Assembly (NCBI RefSeq): GCF_010550695.1
Contig: NZ_JAAGOB010000006.1
Span: 62,001-126,000 of the forward strand
DNA length: 64,000 nucleotides
Reading direction: 5' to 3'
DNA from: Phytoactinopolyspora alkaliphila
GTDB lineage: Bacteria; Actinomycetota; Actinomycetes; Jiangellales; Jiangellaceae
In this document: positions 41,923 through 49,805 of the stretch, one piece after another
Numbering within the stretch: the stretch's first letter is position 1
Layout of the letters: every line of letters starts with the position of its first letter
The notes under the pieces: generated by a model
Seen by the model: the letters and a program-made list of their open reading frames with translations, nothing else
What the model was told of the DNA's origin: nothing
Databases searched by the model: none
Made by a program: the position numbers and the translations under genes

Positions 41923-44454
41923 ATGCCACAACAGATGCCGGACAAACCGACCCTTGACGGACTCGAGCGCACCTGGTCGCGCCAGTGGGAGGAGCAGGGG
42001 ACCCACCGGTTCGACCAATCCGCGCCGCGCGAGCGCGTCTACTCGATCGACACGCCCCCGCCGACCGTGTCCGGAGACCTGCACGTCGGGCACGTGTTCT
42101 CCTACACGCACACCGACATCGTCGCCCGCTACCAGCGGATGCGCGGCCACGCCGTGTTCTATCCGATGGGCTGGGACGACAACGGCCTGCCCACCGAGCG
42201 CAGGGTGCAGAACTTCTACGGCGTCCGGTGCGACCCGTCCGTGCCGTACGATCCAGGTTTCGCGCCACCCGCGAAGCCGCCGAAGCAGCAGCTGCCGATC
42301 TCGCGGAAGAACTTCATCGAGCTGTGCGAGCAGCTGACCGCTCGCGACGAGCGGGCCTACGAGGACCTGTGGCGGAGGCTCGGGCTGTCGGTCGACTGGT
42401 CGCTGACGTACTCCACCATCGGCTGGACCGCGCGGATCGCATCCCAGCGGGCCTTCCTGCGGAACCTGGCGCGTGGCGAGGCGTACCAGGCGGAGGCGCC
42501 GACGCTGTGGGACGTCACATTCCAGACCGCGGTGGCACAGGCCGAGCTGGTGGACCACGAAAGACCCGGAGCGTTCCACCAGCTCGTCTTCGACGGCGCT
42601 GATGGAGCGATCCGGATCGACACGACCCGCCCCGAACTGCTGCCCGCGTGCGTGGCGCTCGTCGTCCATCCCGACGACTCCCGTCATGCCGGACTAATCG
42701 GCAGCACGGCCGGGACGCCCCTGTTCGGAGTCCGGGTACCCGTGCTCGGGCACCGGCTCGCCGATCCCGGCAAGGGAACCGGCATCGCCATGGTCTGCAC
42801 CTTCGGTGATGTCAACGATGTCACCTGGTGGCGGGAGCTCGACCTTCCGGTCCGGGCCGTGATCGGCCGCGACGGGCGGTTCCTGACGGACGCTCCCGAT
42901 GGTGTGCCCGCACAGCCCTTCGCCGAGCTCGCCGGGCTGAGTGTCAGCCAGGCACGTCGTCGTGTCGTCGAGCTGCTGGGCGAGGCCGGGCGCCTGGTCG
43001 GGGAGCCCCGGCCCGTCCTGCACGCGGTGAAATTCTACGAGAAGGGGGACCGGCCGCTGGAGATTGTCACCAGCCGGCAGTGGTACATCCGCAACGGCGG
43101 CCGGGACACGGGCTTGCGGGCGGAGTTGCTGGACCGGGGACGGGAACTGGCGTGGGTGCCTGACCACATGCGGCATCGGTACGAGCACTGGGTGGACGGG
43201 CTGAACGGCGACTGGCTGATCAGCCGGCAACGCTTCTTCGGGGTGCCGGTCCCGGTGTGGTACCCGCTCGACGACGCCGGCCTCCCGAGGTACGACGCCG
43301 CCCTGCTGCCGGACGAGAAAGACCTGCCCGTGGACCCGGCGTCGGACGTTCCCTCCGGTTACGAGGAGGCGCAGCGGGATCGCCCCGGCGGGTTCACCGG
43401 TGACCCCGACGTGATGGACACGTGGGCGACGTCGTCGCTGTCGGCGCAGATCGTGTGCGGCTGGGAACGGGATGCCGACCTGTTCGCCCGGACCTTCCCG
43501 ATGGATCTGCATGCCCAGGCGCACGAGATCATCCGCACCTGGCTGTTCTCGTCGGTGCTCCGGACCCACCTGGAACACGGGTCACTGCCGTGGAGACGGG
43601 TCGCCATCTCGGGGTTCGTCGTCGATCCCGACCGGAAGAAGATGGGTAAGTCCACGGGTAACGCCACCACGCCCGTCGGCGTGCTGGAACGCTTCGGCGC
43701 CGACGCCGTCCGGTGGCGGGCCGCCGGCGCGCGGCCCGGGCGGGACACACCGTTCGACGAGGCGCAGATGAAGGTCGGCCGGCGCCTGGCGACCAAGATC
43801 CTTAACGTGAGCCGGTTCGTGCTCCGTCTCGGCGCGGCCGACGAGGGTAGCGACGTCACCGAAGACCTGGACGCCTCGATGCTCGCGTCTCTGGCCGGCG
43901 TGGTGCGCAAGGCGACCGATGCCATGGACAACTACGACTACACCGCCTCGCTCGAGGTCACCGAACGCTTCTTCTGGGCGTTCTGCGATGATTTTGTGGA
44001 GCTCGTGAAGGATCGTGCCTACGGCCGCGACGACGGGTCCGGGGCTTCGGCGCGGGCGACGGCTTCCGCGCGGCTGGCCTTGCGCCGGGCGCTCGATGTC
44101 CAGGTGAGGTTGTTCGCGCCGATCCTTCCCTTCGTCACCGAGGAGGTCTGGTCGTGGTGGCGGGAGGGATCGGTGCATCGGGCGGACTGGCCCCGCGCGG
44201 AGGACATCGTTTCGCAACCCGGCGATGCCCGACTGTTCGCTCTGACCCGATCCGCACTGTCCGGCATCCGGAGCCTCAAGCACGATCGGCTCCTGTCCCT
44301 GGGCGCACCTCTGGACCGGGCCGTCGTCGTCACGTCTCCGGCGGACCGGGAGCTGCTGCTCAGGACCCACGCCGATCTGGTCGCCGCGGGCCGGGTGGGC
44401 GAGCTGGCGATCTTCGGCGAACCGGGTACGAGCGAGGTCACCGTGTCCGGCTGA
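41923..44454 (+). CDS. valS: Valine--tRNA ligase
   Basis: The 843-residue class I synthetase charges tRNA-Val. The HIGH motif reads LHVGHVFSYTHTD near residue 52. A large editing domain follows (IRIDTTRPELLPACVALVVH), then DVMDTWATSSL. The KMSKS motif appears as KKMGKSTGN, with Ser changed to Gly. The C-terminal anticodon-binding helices are present, but the coiled-coil tail of long bacterial ValS is short. The ATG at 41923 has GGAG 6-8 bases upstream, which rejects the slightly longer frame. A short leader frame precedes it. Confidence 0.93.
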   Translation: MPQQMPDKPTLDGLERTWSRQWEEQGTHRFDQSAPRERVYSIDTPPPTVSGDLHVGHVFSYTHTDIVARYQRMRGHAVFYPMGWDDNGLPTERRVQNFYGVRCDPSVPYDPGFAPPAKPPKQQLPISRKNFIELCEQLTARDERAYEDLWRRLGLSVDWSLTYSTIGWTARIASQRAFLRNLARGEAYQAEAPTLWDVTFQTAVAQAELVDHERPGAFHQLVFDGADGAIRIDTTRPELLPACVALVVHPDDSRHAGLIGSTAGTPLFGVRVPVLGHRLADPGKGTGIAMVCTFGDVNDVTWWRELDLPVRAVIGRDGRFLTDAPDGVPAQPFAELAGLSVSQARRRVVELLGEAGRLVGEPRPVLHAVKFYEKGDRPLEIVTSRQWYIRNGGRDTGLRAELLDRGRELAWVPDHMRHRYEHWVDGLNGDWLISRQRFFGVPVPVWYPLDDAGLPRYDAALLPDEKDLPVDPASDVPSGYEEAQRDRPGGFTGDPDVMDTWATSSLSAQIVCGWERDADLFARTFPMDLHAQAHEIIRTWLFSSVLRTHLEHGSLPWRRVAISGFVVDPDRKKMGKSTGNATTPVGVLERFGADAVRWRAAGARPGRDTPFDEAQMKVGRRLATKILNVSRFVLRLGAADEGSDVTEDLDASMLASLAGVVRKATDAMDNYDYTASLEVTERFFWAFCDDFVELVKDRAYGRDDGSGASARATASARLALRRALDVQVRLFAPILPFVTEEVWSWWREGSVHRADWPRAEDIVSQPGDARLFALTRSALSGIRSLKHDRLLSLGAPLDRAVVVTSPADRELLLRTHADLVAAGRVGELAIFGEPGTSEVTVSG

Positions 44455-44496
44455 GGAAGTGCTGTGCCCTGACCGGCACGCGTGCCAGGCGGGCGC

Positions 44497-44627
44497 TAAT
44501 CTAGTCGTCTACGCCCCACACTTGGGGGCAGTTCGGTGGAAGGAGTTGTGTCCGAAGTGTCGGACGCTTCAAGTCGCAAGCCCAGCTCATCCTGGTCTGC
44601 TGAACCTTCACAGCACGGGGGCCGCGA
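44497..44627 (+). promoter_or_regulatory. Structured 5' leader of the CNNM/CorC operon
   Basis: A -10-like TAATCT is at 44497-44502. The following 125 bases contain a hairpin GTCCGA-AGTG-TCGGAC at about 44551-44566 and a CCCC/GGGG pairing near 44513-44527. They end in the start-codon hairpin at 44619-44640. No known riboswitch class (M-box, yybP) was recognised. It may sense a metal or another signal. Confidence 0.4.
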
Positions 44628-44640
44628 ATGAACGCGGCCC
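44619..44640 (+). promoter_or_regulatory. Start-codon hairpin of the first CNNM gene
   Basis: GGGCCGCG (44619-44626) pairs perfectly with CGCGGCCC (44633-44640), leaving the loop AATGAA that contains the ATG (44628-44630). The only purine-rich ribosome site is inside the stem, so initiation should depend on opening the hairpin. Confidence 0.6.
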
Positions 44641-45959
44641 TGGGTATTCTCGCGGTGTTCGTGCTGACCTTCGGCACCGCCTACTTCGTCGCTCAGGAGT
44701 TCGCCTACGTCTCGGCGGACCGGATCGAGCTTTCCCGGCAGGCTGCCTCCGGCGATAAACGCGCTGCTTCGGCGGTGCGGGTCATGGAGCGGCTGTCGTT
44801 CATGCTGTCCGCCGCTCAGGTCGGCATCACCGTGACGGCGCTGATCGTCGGATTCATCGCCGAACCGGCCTTCGCCACGGTGCTCCGGCCGCTGCTGGAG
44901 TGGCTCGGCGTGCCGGAGGCCGCGATGTCCGGTGTGGTCATCGGTGTCGCGTTCATCCTGGCCACGGTCATCCAGATGGTCCTGGGAGAGCTGTTCCCGA
45001 AGAACCTCGCGTTGGCCAAGGCCGAGGTCCTGGCCAAGGCGCTGGCACCGTCGACGCACATCTACCTGGCTGTCGGAGGGCCGATCGTCCGGCTGTTCGA
45101 CAATTCCGCCAACCGGCTTCTCCGGTGGGTGGGCATCGAGCCGGTGGAGGAGCTTCACCACGGCGCCACCCTCGAGGAACTCGGCCACATCATCGGTGAG
45201 GCCCAGGAACAGGGCTCGCTGTCACCGCAGCTGTCCGACGTCCTCGGCCGGGCGCTCGGATTCACCGAGCACACTGCCGGAGAGGCCATGGTCCCGCGTC
45301 CCGACGTGGTCAGTGTCCAGGCGTCGGAGCCGGTGGACGCGGTGATCGCGTTGATCCGGGAGCGGGGGCACTCCCACTACCCGGTGATCGGGGCCACCAC
45401 GGATGACGTCGTCGGCGTGGTGGGGGTCCGTGAGCTGATGCGCCTTCCCGCGCACATGGTCGCGAACTCCACGGCCGGGGACATCGCCCGGCTGCCGCTC
45501 TTGGTCCCGGACAGTTTGGCCCTGCTCCCACTGGTCAGCCGGATGCAGGAACGCGACGACGAGTTCGCTTGTGTCGTGGACGAGTACGGCGGCCTGGCCG
45601 GAATCATCACCCTGGAAGACATTGCGGAGGAACTGGTCGGCGAGATCGAGGACGAGACGGACCAGGAGGGAGAACCTGTGGCTCTCGTCGACGGATGGTG
45701 GGAGTTCGACGCCGGTCTCCGTGTCGACGAGGCCGCCGCCTACACCGGCGTGGAGCTGCCCGAGTCCGAGGACTACGACACGGTGGCGGGTCTCATCGTG
45801 GCCGAGCTCGGCCGGCTGGCCGAGCCGGGGGACACACTGACGATCGAGCTGCCAGAGTCCGGCGATGACGAGGCGAGGCTCCACATCGAGGTCGTCACCG
45901 TCGAGCGGCGGGTGCCCGAGCGAGTCCGGGTCCGCCTGGCCGTGGAGGTGCAGCAATGA
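44628..45959 (+). CDS. CNNM/CorC-type membrane protein (hemolysin family)
   Basis: The 443-residue protein has an N-terminal DUF21 transmembrane domain of four helices (LGILAVFVLTFGTAYFVAQE; GVVIGVAFILATVIQMVLGE), a CBS pair (HTAGEAMVPRPDVVSVQASE; DDEFACVVDEYGGLAGIITL) and a C-terminal CorC_HlyC domain (VDGWWEFDAGLRVDEAAAYT). Relatives export or sense magnesium/cobalt. Its stop overlaps the ATG of the second CNNM gene. The start codon lies in a strong hairpin loop. Confidence 0.92.
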   Translation: MNAALGILAVFVLTFGTAYFVAQEFAYVSADRIELSRQAASGDKRAASAVRVMERLSFMLSAAQVGITVTALIVGFIAEPAFATVLRPLLEWLGVPEAAMSGVVIGVAFILATVIQMVLGELFPKNLALAKAEVLAKALAPSTHIYLAVGGPIVRLFDNSANRLLRWVGIEPVEELHHGATLEELGHIIGEAQEQGSLSPQLSDVLGRALGFTEHTAGEAMVPRPDVVSVQASEPVDAVIALIRERGHSHYPVIGATTDDVVGVVGVRELMRLPAHMVANSTAGDIARLPLLVPDSLALLPLVSRMQERDDEFACVVDEYGGLAGIITLEDIAEELVGEIEDETDQEGEPVALVDGWWEFDAGLRVDEAAAYTGVELPESEDYDTVAGLIVAELGRLAEPGDTLTIELPESGDDEARLHIEVVTVERRVPERVRVRLAVEVQQ

Positions 45960-46984
45960 GCCCGACGACGGCCATGCTCCTCACCGGCCTGCTGTTCGTG
46001 GCCAGCGCGTTCTTCGTGGCCGCCGAGTTCGCTCTGGTAGGCGCGGCCCGGCATCGGCTCGAGCAAGCCGTGGCGGACCGCAAGCGCGGTGCGCAGTCTG
46101 CTCTGCGCGGAGTAAAGGAGCTTTCGCTCATGCTGGCCGGTGCCCAGCTCGGCATCACCATGGTGATGATCGGGTTGGGCATGGTGAGCGAGCCGGCCCT
46201 GCACCACGTGCTCGAGCCTCCGCTGTCCGCACTCGGCCTGCCGATGGCGGTGGCCGACGTTGTCGCCCTGATCATCGCGCTGGCCATCGTGACGTTCCTG
46301 CACGTCGTCGTCGGAGAGATGGCGCCGAAGTCGTGGGCGATCGCCCACCCGGAACGCTCGGCCATGCTGCTGGCGCCGCCGTTCCGGGCGTACACCTGGG
46401 TGGTGCGGTGGCTGCTGATCGCGCTCAACTGGATCACAAATGTGTTGGTCCGGCTGGTCCGCGTGCAGCCCAGGGACGAGATCGTCACCGTGCGCAACCG
46501 GGAGCAGATCCACCAGCTGGTGTCCGAGTCGCGGCGGCTCGGCTTGATCCGCGCCGACGACCACGGCCTGCTGACCAGAGCGCTCGGGGCCCCTGGCGCG
46601 GCCGTGGGCAAGGTGATGGTGCCGCTGGAGCGTGTCGTCGGGGTCGACGCGGACGCCGGACCGCAGGAGGTTCTGGACGTGGCGTCCGCTCATCGGCGCA
46701 CCCGGCTGGTCGTCCGTGACGACGACGGCGCGATCATCGGTGCGGTGCACGCTCGGGAGGCGCTGGCTGGGCGCGGCCTGGAGGGATCGTGGACCGCTGG
46801 TGAGATGGCACGGCCGATCGCCTCGGTCAGCGTCGACGCCGACCTGGCGACGGCAGCGGACATCCTCCGGCGAAACCGGGCGCAGCTTGGGGTCGTCGCG
46901 GACGCCGACTCCCGCGTGGTGGGCCTGGTGACCATGGACGATCTGGTGACGAACATCCTCGTCAGCGGATCGGCGATGGCATGA
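45956..46984 (+). CDS. Second CNNM/CorC-type membrane protein
   Basis: The 342-residue paralogue has the DUF21 domain (MLLTGLLFVASAFFVAAEFA; LAIVTFLHVVVGEMAPKSWA) and a shorter cytoplasmic part with a CBS pair (VGKVMVPLERVVGVDAD; RRTRLVVRDDDGAIIGAV). It lacks the CorC_HlyC tail. The start overlaps the previous stop (ATGA), and its own stop overlaps the next ATG, so three genes are translationally coupled. It probably forms a heteromeric cation transporter with the first. Confidence 0.9.
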   Translation: MSPTTAMLLTGLLFVASAFFVAAEFALVGAARHRLEQAVADRKRGAQSALRGVKELSLMLAGAQLGITMVMIGLGMVSEPALHHVLEPPLSALGLPMAVADVVALIIALAIVTFLHVVVGEMAPKSWAIAHPERSAMLLAPPFRAYTWVVRWLLIALNWITNVLVRLVRVQPRDEIVTVRNREQIHQLVSESRRLGLIRADDHGLLTRALGAPGAAVGKVMVPLERVVGVDADAGPQEVLDVASAHRRTRLVVRDDDGAIIGAVHAREALAGRGLEGSWTAGEMARPIASVSVDADLATAADILRRNRAQLGVVADADSRVVGLVTMDDLVTNILVSGSAMA

Positions 46985-47844
46985 CTCACCGTTGGGTCGG
47001 CTTCCTCACCGACTACGGCTACCGGGACGGCTTCGTCGCCGCATGCCATGGCGTGATCGCTCGGATCGCTCCTGATGTCAGGGTGATCGACGTGACCCAC
47101 GCGGTGCCGGCGCAGGATGTCCGGCACGGCGCCGTGGTGCTCGCCCAAACCGTTCCGTACCTGCCGCCCGGCGTGGTCGTGGGGGTGGTGGACCCGGGGG
47201 TGGGCTCGGCGCGCCGGGGCATCGCGCTGACAGCCGGCGAGTACACGTTCGTCGGCCCGGACAATGGGCTGCTCGGCTGGGCCGCGGACGCCGTCGGTGG
47301 TGCGGCGTCCGTGGTCGAGCTCGCCTCCCCCGAGTACCGGCTGAGTAGCCGCGCCGCCACGTTCCACGGACGTGACGTATTCGCGCCCGCGGCCGCCCAC
47401 ATCGCTGCGGGGGTGCCGGTGAGCGAGCTGGGACCCGCCGTGCCGGTCGACACGGTGATCCGGCTCCCGGACCCGCTGAGCCGGGTACGGGACGGCGTGG
47501 TGGAGACGGAGGCGCACCTGATCGACCACTTCGGCAACGTCACCCTGGCGGCCCGCGGTGATGTGCTCATGACAGCCGGGATCTCCGCTGGGGACAGGGT
47601 GCAGGTGTCCGCCGGCGCGTCCGGCAGCGACACGGGCGACGAGGCAGCGGACGACGTCAGGGTCCGGCGCGTGGACATGGTGGTCGGCCGCATCTTCGCC
47701 GACGTAGGGGTCGGCGAGCTCGTCCTGTACGTCGACTCGCATGGCTACCTGGCGATCGCGGTCAACCAGGATAGTGCTGCCGGTGAGCTGCGGCTGCATC
47801 CCGGTGATCCCGTCACGGTCAGGAGGGCGTCGTCGTCGTCCTGA
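46981..47844 (+). CDS. SAM hydroxide adenosyltransferase (DUF62)
   Basis: The 287-residue protein is of the family that hydrolyses S-adenosylmethionine to adenosine and methionine. Signatures are FLTDYGYRDGFVAACHGVI at the start, VVDPGVGSARRGIAL near residue 75, FVGPDNGLLGW and FHGRDVFAPAAAHIA. The C-terminal beta domain contains the second SAM-contact region (DHFGNVTLA). It is coupled to the CNNM genes by an ATGA overlap. Its 3' end overlaps the convergent srmL-like gene by 26 bases. Confidence 0.92.
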   Translation: MTHRWVGFLTDYGYRDGFVAACHGVIARIAPDVRVIDVTHAVPAQDVRHGAVVLAQTVPYLPPGVVVGVVDPGVGSARRGIALTAGEYTFVGPDNGLLGWAADAVGGAASVVELASPEYRLSSRAATFHGRDVFAPAAAHIAAGVPVSELGPAVPVDTVIRLPDPLSRVRDGVVETEAHLIDHFGNVTLAARGDVLMTAGISAGDRVQVSAGASGSDTGDEAADDVRVRRVDMVVGRIFADVGVGELVLYVDSHGYLAIAVNQDSAAGELRLHPGDPVTVRRASSSS

Positions 47845-48994
47845 CGTGCAGGGCCGCGTAGATCCGGTCGCGCAGAGCATTCGCCTCCCGGCCGGTGAGC
47901 GTCCGGTCCACGGGGCGCAACACGAGCCGGATGAGTACGTTCACCTGACCAGGAACGATGCCCAGACGATCCCGCGCGGGGGAAGGAAGGTCGTCGTACG
48001 GGGTCGACGAGACGATGCTGAGCTCCTCGACCAGGTCGGCGTCCGCGCCCAGGGAGTCGCGGATCCGGTCGCCGAGCACCTCGGCGTCCGCGCCGGGATC
48101 GGTGGCGATCGAGATGTCCCGCAGCGCCGGCGGCAGGCCGGACACCGGGTGATACGGCTCCAGATCGAGCATCTGATCGGCGATGCGCGGATCGGCAGAA
48201 CGGAGCAGCCGGATGTCCGGGATGTCCTTGCGGAGCATGAGCATCCGGTCCAGGCCCATGCCGAGGGCCAGCCCACTCCAGGCGGAGGGATCCAGGCCCG
48301 CGTCCTTCAGCACGTTCGGGGCTGCCAGGCCGCATTCGGCGATCTCGACCGGCTCCCCACGGTCGATGGCGTCCACCTGGCGGCCGCCCACGGTATAGGG
48401 GTGGTCAGCGCTCGTCCACCGCCAATGCGCGCCGGGCAGCAGCGCCGCGGCCAGGGCGCTGACCATGTCGTGCAGATCGTCGTGGTTCAGGCGCCGCCCA
48501 CCGCGGCGCAGCAGCCACAGGTCGAGCTGGTGCGGCGTGCCCGTGTGCAGCCGGTCGATGGAGTCGCGCCGGTGGCAGATGCCGGGGAGCACCAGCAAAG
48601 CCTGATCCACCGGGGACGCGGCCAGCCGGCGAAGCGCGGGCGGAATGCCGGCGGACGTGTGGCTACGCAGCATGGTGGTGTCGCTGACGTACCGGGTGTA
48701 CCGCGCGTCGCGGGCGATGGCACCGGGCGCGTATCCGAGCCGGTCATAGTTGTCCTCGAGGCTGACGACAGGGCGGGAGCGTTCGACGCAGATCTCGGCG
48801 TTCCACAGTGCGGCGAGTGCGCAGGACGCGTCGTCGACGAGCATCTGGAGCGCGTGCGGTCCGTCAGCGGGATCGGTCAGATCCCGGACCGACAGCGCCT
48901 CGATCAAACTCGGGAGGGGCAGCAGGCGCGGATGGATGCCGGACTGGCCGGCGGCGGAACGGCGGATAGGGGTATGTGCGGTGGAACCAGTCAT
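47819..48994 (-). CDS. PheS-related SrmL-type ligase
   Basis: The 391-residue protein resembles the catalytic core of the phenylalanyl-tRNA synthetase alpha chain joined to a small C-terminal domain, as in the 'PheS-related mystery ligase SrmL' family of actinobacteria. Class II motifs are visible: HTSAGIPPALRRLA (motif 2-like, with Arg), GICHRRDSIDRLHTGTPHQL (motif 2) and GLALGMGLDRMLMLRKDIPD (motif 3, Arg). The tail GQVNVLIRLVLRPVDRTLTG resembles the ferredoxin-like anticodon-binding domain of PheT. The substrate is unknown. The start at 48994 (or ATG 49006) is uncertain. Confidence 0.82.
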   Translation of the reverse strand: MTGSTAHTPIRRSAAGQSGIHPRLLPLPSLIEALSVRDLTDPADGPHALQMLVDDASCALAALWNAEICVERSRPVVSLEDNYDRLGYAPGAIARDARYTRYVSDTTMLRSHTSAGIPPALRRLAASPVDQALLVLPGICHRRDSIDRLHTGTPHQLDLWLLRRGGRRLNHDDLHDMVSALAAALLPGAHWRWTSADHPYTVGGRQVDAIDRGEPVEIAECGLAAPNVLKDAGLDPSAWSGLALGMGLDRMLMLRKDIPDIRLLRSADPRIADQMLDLEPYHPVSGLPPALRDISIATDPGADAEVLGDRIRDSLGADADLVEELSIVSSTPYDDLPSPARDRLGIVPGQVNVLIRLVLRPVDRTLTGREANALRDRIYAALHVRTTTTPS

Positions 48995-49234
48995 GATCAG
49001 ACCCATTTCACGGAACGAGACGGCGGAGGGATGGAGCCTCCCCCGGGCGGCGGGGTCCGCGAAGGGTGATCGCCTCAGACGCGCGAGCCCTCCGGACGGC
49101 GGACCTTCGCCGACCGGGGGCACATAAACAGGCGCTGAGCGGGCATGTCATGGATAGTAGCTGCTGCCGGCAGCCACGTCCACGTCGGCCGGGCAGTGAC
49201 ATGCCAGGACCGCCGCCGTGGCAAGCTGACGGCT

Positions 49235-49762
49235 ATGCTCAACCGCGGTGTTGTCCTCATCTCCGGCATCATGGCCTCCGGCAAGTCGACCGTCGCCGAC
49301 CTGCTGGCACGCCGCCTTCCGCGGGCGGCGCACGTCCGTGGCGACGTCTTCCGCCGCTTGATCGTCACCGGCGGCGTGCCACCGGCACCCGGGGACGATG
49401 AGGGCCTCGAGCAGCTGTGGCTGCGGTACCGGATCACGGCCGGAGTGGCCGATAAGTACGCCGAGGCCGGGTTCACCGCTGTGGTGCAGGACGTGGTGCT
49501 CGGTCCAGTGCTCGCCGACTACACCACCTGGATCCAGGCCAGGCCGCTGTACGTGGTGGTGCTCGCACCTCGTGCCGACGTGGTGGCGCGGCGTGAGTCG
49601 GACCGCGCCAAGACCGGATACGGCGACTGGACGGTCAGGGATCTGGATACGAGTCTGCGTGAGGAGACTCCGCGCCTCGGCCTGTGGCTGGACACGTCGG
49701 ATCAGACGCCCGAGGAGACCGTCGACGAGATACTCGCACGTATCGACGAGGCGGCGGTGTGA
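49235..49762 (+). CDS. P-loop kinase-like ATPase
   Basis: The 175-residue cytoplasmic protein has Walker A GIMASGKST near residue 9 and a kinase-like lid region (APRADVVARRESDRAKTGYG). It resembles small phosphotransferases of the Zeta-toxin/chloramphenicol phosphotransferase group (AAA_33). The ATG at 49235 matches the first beta strand (RGVVLISGIMASGKS), so the longer frame is rejected. The substrate is unknown. Confidence 0.82.
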   Translation: MLNRGVVLISGIMASGKSTVADLLARRLPRAAHVRGDVFRRLIVTGGVPPAPGDDEGLEQLWLRYRITAGVADKYAEAGFTAVVQDVVLGPVLADYTTWIQARPLYVVVLAPRADVVARRESDRAKTGYGDWTVRDLDTSLREETPRLGLWLDTSDQTPEETVDEILARIDEAAV

Positions 49763-49805
49763 CGAGGCCGCGGTGTGACGAGAGTGAGTCCGCGGAGACG
49801 TCCCG

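Noticed and set aside
44497-44627. M-box or yybP-ykoY riboswitch before the CNNM operon
   Set aside because: Neither consensus was found; the leader is reported only as an unclassified structure.
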